Shown here: positions 1 through 6,668 of the stretch, piece after piece | How the letters are laid out: every line of letters starts with the position of its first letter | How positions within the stretch are numbered: position 1 is the stretch's first letter | Assembly: GCA_002068715.1 (NCBI GenBank) | Contig: MWAR01000525.1 | Span: 1-6,746 of the forward strand | Reading direction: 5' to 3' | Source of the DNA: a bacterium ADurb.Bin374 | Lineage (GTDB): Bacteria; Riflebacteria; Ozemobacteria; Ozemobacterales; Ozemobacteraceae | Length of the DNA stretch: 6,746 bases | Position numbers and translations under genes: made by a program | Notes under the pieces: generated by a model | Databases searched by the model: none | Seen by the model: the letters and a program-made list of their open reading frames with translations, nothing else | What the model was told of the DNA's origin: nothing

Positions 1-1
1 C

Positions 2-490
2 GTGAAGGGTCGGTGCGACCGCCGATGCGGGGTTCGGAGCGGGAGCCGGCGTCTGCATGACCACGAGGCCGCCTTTCGACTGGTCCAGGGGCATGAGCAT
101 GACGCCCGTGCGGGCGGCGAGGGCGCGCCGTTTGATGAAATGCGGATACAGCTTGCGACAGTCGGCCAGGATGCGTGCCAACCGGTCGTTGTAATAGACC
201 GAGAGGGGGCTCGCCTGCCCTTCGAGTTCCTTCACCCGCGCGTCGAGCCAGTTCAGCATGTCCAGCACTTCCTGCTCCGCCTTCGGATTGCTCAGCAGGA
301 CGGAACCGGAAGCCCCGGATGCCGCTCGCTCCAGTTCCAGCTTCACGGCCGCAGCCGCATCGCGCACTTCGAGATACTGTTTCATGTCGTCGAATCCCTG
401 CGCCGAAAGAGGGGTTCCCGCCAGGTTCCAGAGGAAGGCCGGAAGAATCGCCACCAGGGCACGCAATGACCGGTTCTTTGAATATATCAT
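2..490 (-). CDS. Exported protein of unknown function, N-terminal part (3' end outside window)
   Basis: An open frame starts at the ATG at 490-488 and continues without a stop to the window edge, giving 163 codons. I translated it by hand. Residues 1-30 look like a Sec signal peptide: basic start (MIYSKNRSLR), a hydrophobic core (ALVAILPAFLWNLAG), and a plausible signal peptidase I site after LSA, before QG. The mature part is Ala/Leu/Glu-rich and probably helical at about 34-92, with YLEVRDAAAAVKLELE and MLNWLDARVKELEG. A mixed stretch with basic residues follows (CRKLYPHFIKRRALAARTG). From about residue 146 it becomes an Ala/Pro-rich linker, so another domain may follow outside the window. 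GAAGGA lies 10 nt upstream of the ATG. It starts 22 nt after the DUF502 stop, so it is probably co-transcribed. I recognise no family. It is likely periplasmic or extracytoplasmic; that is inferred from the signal peptide alone. Confidence 0.72.
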   Translation of the reverse strand, partial: MIYSKNRSLRALVAILPAFLWNLAGTPLSAQGFDDMKQYLEVRDAAAAVKLELERAASGASGSVLLSNPKAEQEVLDMLNWLDARVKELEGQASPLSVYYNDRLARILADCRKLYPHFIKRRALAARTGVMLMPLDQSKGGLVVMQTPAPAPNPASAVAPTLH

Positions 491-512
491 ATACTATATT
501 TCCTTCGTCCCG

Positions 513-1220
513 TCAGTGGGGAATCGTAAACTCTTCGTCGGTTTGCGCCGGCTGGACAATCGCCTGTGCGCTCGGTTTCACGAGGCCGCCCGAGATGACG
601 AGCTTCATCGCCTCTTCGATGCTGAGGTTCATTTCCATGATCTTCGTCCGGTCGACGATCAGGAGGAAGCCCGAGGTCGGATTCGGCGTCGTCGGAACGA
701 ACACGCACAGCATGCTCCGTCCTTCGAACCCGCCGGTCACATCGCTCGGAAAATCCCCCGTCACGAATGCGACGACCCAGCTGTCCTCCTTCGGGTATTC
801 GACGAGCACGACTCGCTTGAACTCGCCCTTGTGCTGCTGCAGGACGACGTCCGAAACCTGCTTGACGCCCACATACAGCGACCGGACGACCGGCAGCGAC
901 TCGAGGGAACGGTCGACCCAGGTGAGAATCCGCTGTCCGATCACGTTCTGCGCGATCCTGCCGGCGACGACGAACAACAATGCCGTCGCGATGAGACCGA
1001 AGCCGGGAATTCGGAGGCCGATCGCGCTGCTTACGGCGTTTCCCAGGATGCCGTCGGCGAAGATGAACAGCTGATAGATGATGAACACAGTCACGAACGC
1101 CGGAACAACCAATATAACGCCCGTGATAAAATAACTTCGCAGGATGTCGTGGAGTGTCTTCATCCCGTTCATAACCAGCTTCAGGCCTTCCTTGAAGCGA
1201 TCCCTGCCGTGACCAGTCAT
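513..1220 (-). CDS. DUF502 family integral membrane protein
   Basis: This 235-residue protein matches the DUF502 family in length and layout. It has a short cytoplasmic N-terminus, then a first membrane segment at about 30-52 (FITGVILVVPAFVTVFIIYQ) and a second at about 72-90 (PGFGLIATALLFVVAGRIA). A soluble beta-rich domain follows and contains the family's hallmark VFVPTTPNPTSGFL at 173-186. The ISGG stretch near 209-212 is also typical. The molecular function of the family is not established; membrane location is clear. The start overlaps the stop of the upstream transporter gene as ATGA, and GGAG lies 10 nt before it, so translational coupling is likely. In-frame ATGs at residues 17 and 20 are alternatives, since many family members begin closer to the first membrane segment. 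The C-terminal 20 residues are polar and probably disordered. Confidence 0.9.
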   Translation of the reverse strand: MTGHGRDRFKEGLKLVMNGMKTLHDILRSYFITGVILVVPAFVTVFIIYQLFIFADGILGNAVSSAIGLRIPGFGLIATALLFVVAGRIAQNVIGQRILTWVDRSLESLPVVRSLYVGVKQVSDVVLQQHKGEFKRVVLVEYPKEDSWVVAFVTGDFPSDVTGGFEGRSMLCVFVPTTPNPTSGFLLIVDRTKIMEMNLSIEEAMKLVISGGLVKPSAQAIVQPAQTDEEFTIPH

Positions 1221-2482
1221 CTTTCCGTCTCTCCGCGTTTCCCGTCACCCGGGTCGATCCGGACCTTCAGCACCCGCCTGCCGTCGGCCTGGAGAATTTC
1301 GAACGTACAGCGGGCAATTTCGAGTTTTTCCCCGGACTGGGGAATGCGACCCGCCGATGCCAGTATAAGCCCATTCAGGGTCGATGCGCCTTCGGTTTCG
1401 ATAAATTCTATCCCGGTTTCCCTGCGGAAATCCGCGAGGCTCATATCGGCAGGGGCGGTCATCGTGCCGTCGTTGTTCGCTTTCAGACTGGTGACGGGCT
1501 CGTCGAGTTCGTCCTGGATCTCGCCGAAGACCTCCTCGAGCAGGTCTTCAAGCGTGACAAGACCGGAAAGCGAGCCGAACTCGTCCAGGATGATCACGGC
1601 GTGAAAATTGTCGCGGCGCATTTCCCGGAGCTGTTCGAACGCGTTCTTCATCTCGGGCGAGAAGACGGCCGGCGACAGGAGTTCCTTTAGAGACGAAGCC
1701 TGTTGCGGCCGGAGGAAGAGATCCTTGAAATACAGGAAGCCGACCACCTGGTCGATCCGGCCCTCGTAGACGGGAACGCGGGAATATCCGCCCTCCACCA
1801 CCAGCTTCCTGGCCTTTTCGATCGGGGTGCCCACCTCGAGGGCAAAGAGTCGGGGACGCGGGATCATGATCTCGCACAATCGCGTATCCTTCAGACCGAT
1901 GATGCCGCGAGCCATGCGGGTCGGCTTTTCGCGTAGGACCCCCGAGCTCGCGCCCTGGCTCAGCAGGATCAGCAGCTCATCGCGTGAGATATTCCTGCGC
2001 TTCCGGCTTCCGGCGACTCCGAGAAGCCGAATGATACCGCGGGTGAACCAGGTGACCGCGACGATCGGAATGCTCAGGAGGCGGTCTGAAATCTTCACGA
2101 GGGGAATGAACCGCTTCGCCATCTCGAACGACTTCGCGGCGAACACCATCTTTGGAAGCAGCTCGCAAAAAATGAGAATGAACCCCGACATGGCGACGGT
2201 TCCGGCGGTGACGAGCGACGGCTGGTAATAGTGAAGCAGTTCCGTCCAGGTCGACGTCGCCACGACCATCGTGAGGTTGATCCCGATCAGCGTCAGCGCC
2301 AGAAAGCGCTCCGGCTGGAGGATGATCTTGAGCAGCGCCCGTTCGACGACGGCGTCCGGCTCCTGCGCCTGGTGCTTGATCATTTCGAGGTCGAGACTGA
2401 CGAAGCCCGTTTCGATCCCCGCGTAGGCACCGACGAGGAAGAGGCAGGCGGTCACGAGAGCAAGCGATATCAGTATCGTCAT
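1217..2482 (-). CDS. CNNM/CorC-type transporter paralogue (DUF21 + CBS pair), diverged membrane domain
   Basis: A 421-residue protein with CNNM (DUF21) architecture: membrane domain at about 1-155, a CBS pair at about 200-320, and a CorC_HlyC-type C-terminal domain at about 335-410. The CBS region is well kept (MIPRP 206-210, SRVPVYEGRIDQVVGFLYFKD 234-254 in part, GLVTLEDLLEEVFGEI 307-322). Family members move or sense divalent cations such as Mg2+, and the CBS pair usually binds adenine nucleotide. The membrane domain departs from its upstream neighbour: ETG instead of ETA (24-26), GIN instead of GNT (67-69), and CELLPK instead of GEITPK (106-111). In the CBS region DEFGS replaces DEYGG (300-304). 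It may therefore have a different substrate or a regulatory role; that is inference. It begins 30 nt after the first paralogue, with only a weak GGGA right before the ATG, and its stop overlaps the DUF502 start. Confidence 0.9.
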   Translation of the reverse strand: MTILISLALVTACLFLVGAYAGIETGFVSLDLEMIKHQAQEPDAVVERALLKIILQPERFLALTLIGINLTMVVATSTWTELLHYYQPSLVTAGTVAMSGFILIFCELLPKMVFAAKSFEMAKRFIPLVKISDRLLSIPIVAVTWFTRGIIRLLGVAGSRKRRNISRDELLILLSQGASSGVLREKPTRMARGIIGLKDTRLCEIMIPRPRLFALEVGTPIEKARKLVVEGGYSRVPVYEGRIDQVVGFLYFKDLFLRPQQASSLKELLSPAVFSPEMKNAFEQLREMRRDNFHAVIILDEFGSLSGLVTLEDLLEEVFGEIQDELDEPVTSLKANNDGTMTAPADMSLADFRRETGIEFIETEGASTLNGLILASAGRIPQSGEKLEIARCTFEILQADGRRVLKVRIDPGDGKRGETER

Positions 2483-2512
2483 TTCCCACGAGCCGGGACG
2501 ATGCCCCGGTTT

Positions 2513-3850
2513 CTATTCGATGAGGTCGTCCGGCCCCTGACCGGGCTCCGGCGCCGGATCGGGCTTTCGGGTGACCTTCAGCCTCAGGATCCGGTTTCCC
2601 TTGAGTTCGATGACCTGGAAACAGGCCTGCGGTTCGTCGAGTTTTTCGTCACGGCGGGGAATGCGGCCAAGCTTTTCGAGAACGTACCCGCTCACGGTCT
2701 CGGAATCCTCGTATTCGAGCTTGAATCCCAGTTCGGTCTCGAGATCGGCGATGCCGTATCGCGCGTCTACACTGTAGACGTCGGGCCCAACCTCGATGAT
2801 GGGAGCAAGCTCGTCCTGGTCATACTCGTCGATGATCTCGCCGACGATCTCCTCGAGGAGGTCCTCGATCGTCACGAGGCCCGAAACACCGCCGTATTCG
2901 TCGACGACGACGGCGAGGTGCATCTTGCGCTTCTGGAACTCACGCAGCATGTCGTCGAGCTTCTTCGTCTCGGGTACGAAGCAGACCTGTCTGAGCAGCT
3001 TCGTCAGATTGTAGGTGTCACGCATCTCTTCATACCGCATCAGCAGGTCCTTCACGTAGAGGACGCCGACGATCTTGTCCAGGGAGCCGTCATAGACGGG
3101 GAAGCGAGAATGGCCGTCCTCCCGCAGAAATTTGAGAAGCGCGTCGAGAGGCGTGTTGATCGATATCGCCATGATGTCTGGGCGCGGCACCATGACCTCC
3201 CGCACGAGGGTATCGCCGAACTCGAACACCGAGCTGATCATTTCCTTTTCGTCGCGCTCGATGATGCCGACTTCTTCTCCGAGCGAGAAATAGCTGTCGA
3301 TCTGGTCCAGGGAGGTGGCGGAGCCCAGTTTGCGGTTCCAGTCCGCATACGAAGGAACCATTTTTGCCAGTATAAAATTGATCGCCCCCGTGAAGGGACC
3401 CAGGAGGAACATGACGAGCCGCAGGGGCTTGACGACGATCCGCGCGTATCGCTGGGCATTGAAGATCGCGAGGGTTTTCGGAGTGATCTCGCCGCAGATG
3501 AGAAGAAGGATCGTCATGATGCCGGAGGCGATGGCCACGGAAACCTGCGGAGAAGCCCCGAGGGGAGAAGATGCGAGCCAAGCGAGCTTGGGCAGCTCAT
3601 CCACGAGGAACGCCGTGGCCATTGCGGTGGCGGTGACGTTCACGAAGGTGTTTCCAAGAAGAAGGGTGATGAGGAGGCGCTGCTTGTCCCCGAGAACCGC
3701 CAGGATCTCACCGGCCTGCGTATCGCCCTCGTCTTCGAGTTTTTTCAGGCGAAGAGGCGAAAGGGAGAAGAACGCCGTCTCGGTCGCGGAGAAGAACGCC
3801 GAACAACAGAGGAGCAGGCAGAACACGAGAACGTAGATGGGATCGGTCAT
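2513..3850 (-). CDS. CNNM/CorC-type divalent-cation transporter (DUF21 + CBS pair + CorC_HlyC domain)
   Basis: This 445-residue protein is a textbook member of the family often annotated hemolysin C, CorC or UPF0053. The membrane domain (about 1-165) has helices at 5-30, 55-83, 103-120 and 135-163. It carries the family motifs SATETAFFSL (21-30), GNTFVNV (66-72) and GEITPKTLA (120-128). Two CBS motifs follow, with MVPRPDIMAI at 220-229, SRFPVYDGSLDKIVGVLYVK at 248-267 and DEYGGVSGLVTIEDLLEEIV at 317-336. The C-terminal CorC_HlyC-like domain (about 350-428) ends in an acidic, Pro-rich tail. Characterised relatives act in Mg2+ (or Co2+) transport at the inner membrane; the ion here is not shown by sequence. 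I chose the ATG at 3850 because MTDPIYV leads directly into the first helix. A GTG at 3868 would add six residues (reading GTG as Met, MPGAGA). Neither start has a strong Shine-Dalgarno sequence. Confidence 0.93.
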   Translation of the reverse strand: MTDPIYVLVFCLLLCCSAFFSATETAFFSLSPLRLKKLEDEGDTQAGEILAVLGDKQRLLITLLLGNTFVNVTATAMATAFLVDELPKLAWLASSPLGASPQVSVAIASGIMTILLLICGEITPKTLAIFNAQRYARIVVKPLRLVMFLLGPFTGAINFILAKMVPSYADWNRKLGSATSLDQIDSYFSLGEEVGIIERDEKEMISSVFEFGDTLVREVMVPRPDIMAISINTPLDALLKFLREDGHSRFPVYDGSLDKIVGVLYVKDLLMRYEEMRDTYNLTKLLRQVCFVPETKKLDDMLREFQKRKMHLAVVVDEYGGVSGLVTIEDLLEEIVGEIIDEYDQDELAPIIEVGPDVYSVDARYGIADLETELGFKLEYEDSETVSGYVLEKLGRIPRRDEKLDEPQACFQVIELKGNRILRLKVTRKPDPAPEPGQGPDDLIE

Positions 3851-3910
3851 GGCACCGGCACCCGGCACGAACGTCTCTGAAGCGTATGATAAAAGGAAGA
3901 GGCCCCGGGG

Positions 3911-4510
3911 TCATCCATTGAGATGACGACCTCCGGTTTTCCCGGCCCGCTTCGGCTTTTCCGATGACCCCGTTCCGGCGTCCGGCGAAGGCTTCCGGCC
4001 GGTGGGGCGCGTCTTTTTGTCCACTCGCGCGATCAGGGTGGCGGGGCCCTCCGTCTCGAGCCCTTTCAAGAGCTTCCTGTCGCACAGGTGGCGGCAGATA
4101 GCCGCTTCTCGATCGCGCATCCGGAGCTGTTCGCCCCGGGTGTCATGGTCATAGCCCTGCAGATGCAGCACGCCGTGGATCAGCAGAAAGGCGACCTCGA
4201 GGCCGATCGAATGGTTGAGCTTTTCCGCCTGCCTGGCGGCGGTTTCCACGCTGATGACAACATCGCCGATCGCCCGCACGCCGGTTTCCAGCTCGTCGTC
4301 TTCGATAGGAAAGGACAGGACGTCGGTCGGCCGGTTGTGGCCGAGGTAATCGTTGTTGAGCTTCTGGATGAAATCGTCGTCGCACAAGACGATCGACAAC
4401 TCGACGTTGTCGGGGGCATCCTCGAAACGAAGCATTTCTTCAGCTATACTTCGAATTTTGGAAAGGTTGAACTTACTCTTCTTTTGCCGGTTGCTGATGA
4501 GGATTTCCAT
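3911..4510 (-). CDS. ybeY: Endoribonuclease YbeY (rRNA maturation factor) with a basic C-terminal tail
   Basis: YbeY is a zinc-dependent endoribonuclease needed for 16S rRNA 3'-end maturation and 70S ribosome quality control. The metal site is clear: HGVLHLQGYDH at 112-122, with H112, H116 and H122 as ligands. The upstream family motif is NRPTDVLSFP at 59-68, with the conserved arginine R60, and IGDVVIS lies at 81-87. The start is the ATG at 4510: it is preceded by GGGAGG with a 5-nt spacer and gives the usual N-terminus MEILISN. A longer frame from 4591 would add 27 residues that merely overlap the pgpH coding end. The protein is 199 aa, while the family core ends near residue 148. The remaining 50 or so residues form a Lys/Arg/Gly/Pro-rich tail that looks disordered. 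The gene overlaps the end of pgpH by 38 nt. Confidence 0.95.
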   Translation of the reverse strand: MEILISNRQKKSKFNLSKIRSIAEEMLRFEDAPDNVELSIVLCDDDFIQKLNNDYLGHNRPTDVLSFPIEDDELETGVRAIGDVVISVETAARQAEKLNHSIGLEVAFLLIHGVLHLQGYDHDTRGEQLRMRDREAAICRHLCDRKLLKGLETEGPATLIARVDKKTRPTGRKPSPDAGTGSSEKPKRAGKTGGRHLNG

Positions 4511-6668
4511 CGGAGCCTCCCTTCGGCTGATTCGACAGCTTGCCGGGGTAATCGATTCTTCCATGATACATGGAAGTGAGCACGCGGACAAAGGTCTGCT
4601 CGATCCGCTCTATGTCCTTGAGCGTCAGATCGCTCTCGTCGAGCTGGTTCTCGTCGTTGAGCTTGTTTTCCACGATCTTCTTGACCAGCCCCTCGATGCG
4701 GCTGTGGGTGTGCTGGGGCAGGGTGCGCGAGGCGGCTTCCACCGCGTCGGCCAGCATGATGATCGCCGCTTCCTTCGTCTGGGGCTTCGGTCCGGGGTAT
4801 CGGAACCGTTCCTCGCTGACTGCCTGGCCTTCGGTGTCGGTCTTGGCCTGCTCATAGAAGTAGCTGATCAGCGTCGTTCCGTGATGCTGGGTGATCAGCG
4901 ACACGACCCGTTCGGGAAGGGCGTATTCCCGCGCCAGGTCGGCACCGTCGCGGATGTGGCCTACGAGAATGAGGCTCGACATGTAGGGCGTGAGCTGGTC
5001 GTGCTGGTTCGTCGTCGTCTGGTTCTCGACGAAATACAGCGGCCGCTTCAATTTTCCGATGTCGTGGAAATACGCGCCGATCTTGGCTAGCAGGCCGTCG
5101 GCGTTGATTTCGTTCGCCGCCGCCTCGGACAGATTGGCGACCATCATGCTGTGCTGGTAGGTGCCCGGCGCCTCTTCGGCGAGCCGCTTCATCAGCGGCT
5201 GGGACAGGTCGGCCAGTTCCAGGAGGCGCGAGCCGGTCGCCAGGGCGAAGAAGCTCTCGACGTAGGGCAGCACGCCGTTCGCGACGATGCCCGCAACGAT
5301 GCCGTTTCCAAAGGCGCATGAGACCATGATGCCGATATTGCGCAGGTTCGAGACTGTCATGCTTTCGCCGTCGAGCATCAGCAGGCCAAGAAGCGCGATG
5401 GCGTTGGCGACACCCGCTTTCAGACCTGCCCAGCCGATCATGCCGCGCAGGTTCCCCTCCTTCGACGAGTGCAGGACGAGAGTGCCGAGAATGCCGCCGA
5501 GAAGGCTCACGATCGCAAGCCGCGCGTTGGCCTCGGTGAGAACGAACAGCAGGATTCCGAGCAAAAGCTGATGGAACAGCGCCAGCTGGAAGTCGAGGAG
5601 CAACACCATCAGCAGGCCGATCGCAGGAAGGGGCGAGAGCAGCAGGCAGATTTCCCATTGGTCGTAGGCGCTGCCGACGGCGATGACGATTTTCGCGAGG
5701 AACAGCGTTGCGATCCAGAGCCCGGCCGTCAGGCGGAACAGCTCCGACTCTTTCAGGATCTGGTGGCGAGTGAGGCGGAGGTGCGTGAGGCAGATCAGGG
5801 TGAGCAGGGCGGCGAGCAGGAAGTTGCCGACCAGGGCCAGCGCGCGGTTCTTCTGAAGCTGTTTTTCGAGCGTCTTGAGAACGTATACGTCGTCGGCGCT
5901 GACGATGACGCCGCGATCGACGATCTTCTGACCCTTCTGGAAATTCCGCTTCACGGGCGTCACGGAGCGACTCGCCGATTCGCGCCGCGCCCGGGTCGCC
6001 TTTTCGTCCTCGATCGAGTTCACCATCAGGGCATTGCGGACGATGTCGGTGAGAACCTTCTTGAACGCCGCCTGCCCCGGCATCGTGTCGGTGTTTTTCT
6101 TCACGTCTGCCCGGACCGAATCGAGGGTGCGGGCGCTGATGACAGTCTGATTGTAATTCAGCAGCATCTGGCGGCCCGTCACGTTCACCCGGTCGATCTC
6201 CGCCGATGAAAGCCCCAGCGACGTGCGAAGGTCCTCTTCATCGAGAAGTCTGTCGGAAGGGAAGTAGCTCGCGATCACATCCTGCTGGAGGTCGCTCGGT
6301 TCGCGGTCCCGCCAGTCCTGTGTGAAGCGGCCCAGACTGCCCATGAACCGGCTGAAACGGCTGAGCATCTCGGCTTCGGCATCGTCGATGTGTGTGATGA
6401 CCGGCTCGACGCGCTCTTCCTCGAGGCGACGAAGCTCGGCGGTCTTGCGCTCGTCGACGAAGCTGATCGCGCGCGGCGCGACGATGGTCTTCGGTGCCTC
6501 GTGGCCCTCGATGACTTCGGGGCTGAACGAGTTGAAATCGATGAACAGAATCAGGACGACGGCGGTGAAAAAGACGGCGAACTCGCGGATGAACATCTGC
6601 TGCCGTTTGCCGGGAAGATCCAGCCAGCGCAGGAAGGTCGTCAGGATGAAGGCCGTGCGTTCGCTCAC
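4473..6668 (-). CDS. pgpH: PgpH/YqfF-type 7TM-HD cyclic-di-AMP phosphodiesterase
   Basis: This 731-residue protein has the three-part architecture of 7TM-HD receptors. A membrane anchor lies at about 30-46. The extracytoplasmic 7TMR-HDED domain spans about 50-270 and includes APKTIVAPRAISFVDE and KGQKIVDRGVIVSADDVYVL. The multi-helix 7TM block runs from about 276 to 475, followed by a cytoplasmic HD domain at about 495-700. HD-domain residues are intact: H506 (TYQHSMMVANLSEAAA), H535-D536 (YFHDIGKLKRP), H571 (VGHIRDGADLA), H595-H596 (ITQHHGTTL) and D641 (LADAVEAASR). Characterised relatives (Listeria PgpH) hydrolyse cyclic-di-AMP to pApA, so this is the likely activity; no cyclic-di-AMP synthase gene is in the window. 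The start is a GTG that overlaps the phoH stop as GTGA, with AAGGGG and a 7-nt spacer before it. The last 20 residues are polar and Gln/Pro/Gly-rich, overlapping the ybeY start. Confidence 0.94.
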   Translation of the reverse strand: MSERTAFILTTFLRWLDLPGKRQQMFIREFAVFFTAVVLILFIDFNSFSPEVIEGHEAPKTIVAPRAISFVDERKTAELRRLEEERVEPVITHIDDAEAEMLSRFSRFMGSLGRFTQDWRDREPSDLQQDVIASYFPSDRLLDEEDLRTSLGLSSAEIDRVNVTGRQMLLNYNQTVISARTLDSVRADVKKNTDTMPGQAAFKKVLTDIVRNALMVNSIEDEKATRARRESASRSVTPVKRNFQKGQKIVDRGVIVSADDVYVLKTLEKQLQKNRALALVGNFLLAALLTLICLTHLRLTRHQILKESELFRLTAGLWIATLFLAKIVIAVGSAYDQWEICLLLSPLPAIGLLMVLLLDFQLALFHQLLLGILLFVLTEANARLAIVSLLGGILGTLVLHSSKEGNLRGMIGWAGLKAGVANAIALLGLLMLDGESMTVSNLRNIGIMVSCAFGNGIVAGIVANGVLPYVESFFALATGSRLLELADLSQPLMKRLAEEAPGTYQHSMMVANLSEAAANEINADGLLAKIGAYFHDIGKLKRPLYFVENQTTTNQHDQLTPYMSSLILVGHIRDGADLAREYALPERVVSLITQHHGTTLISYFYEQAKTDTEGQAVSEERFRYPGPKPQTKEAAIIMLADAVEAASRTLPQHTHSRIEGLVKKIVENKLNDENQLDESDLTLKDIERIEQTFVRVLTSMYHGRIDYPGKLSNQPKGGSDGNPHQQPAKEE
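4516..4521 (-). promoter_or_regulatory. Strong ribosome binding site of ybeY inside the pgpH coding end
   Basis: The minus strand reads GGGAGG, then a 5-nt spacer, then the ATG at 4510-4508. This is the best Shine-Dalgarno match I found in the window, and it lies within the last codons of pgpH. It fixes the ybeY start against the longer upstream frame and suggests that ybeY can initiate independently of the ribosomes finishing pgpH. Confidence 0.75.

Noticed and set aside
487..1248. A 253-codon minus-strand frame overlapping the DUF502 gene
   Set aside because: It is the wrong frame: the translation is Arg-rich and lacks membrane segments, whereas the neighbouring frame gives the full DUF502 signature.
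258..1604. A 448-codon plus-strand open frame
   Set aside because: It runs antisense across the exported-protein gene, the DUF502 gene and the end of the second transporter. Its translation shows no coherent domain.
2231..3880. A 549-codon open frame on the plus strand
   Set aside because: It lies antisense to the two well-supported transporter genes. Its translation is rich in D, E, H, R and Q with no recognisable domain, typical of the antisense frame of GC-rich genes.
3869..3910. CCCCGGGG palindrome after ybeY as a possible terminator
   Set aside because: The palindrome is only 8 nt with no loop, and the nearby TTTT does not follow a stable stem. The next gene starts shortly afterwards in the same direction.
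4511..4591. An upstream extension of ybeY to 4591
   Set aside because: The extra 27 residues have no family match and no ribosome binding site advantage. The ATG at 4510 has GGGAGG at ideal spacing and gives the standard YbeY N-terminus.
5469..6209. Plus-strand open frame of 246 codons rich in E, Q, R and D
   Set aside because: It is antisense to the PgpH membrane and extracytoplasmic domains, and its composition reflects the complementary codons of hydrophobic helices.
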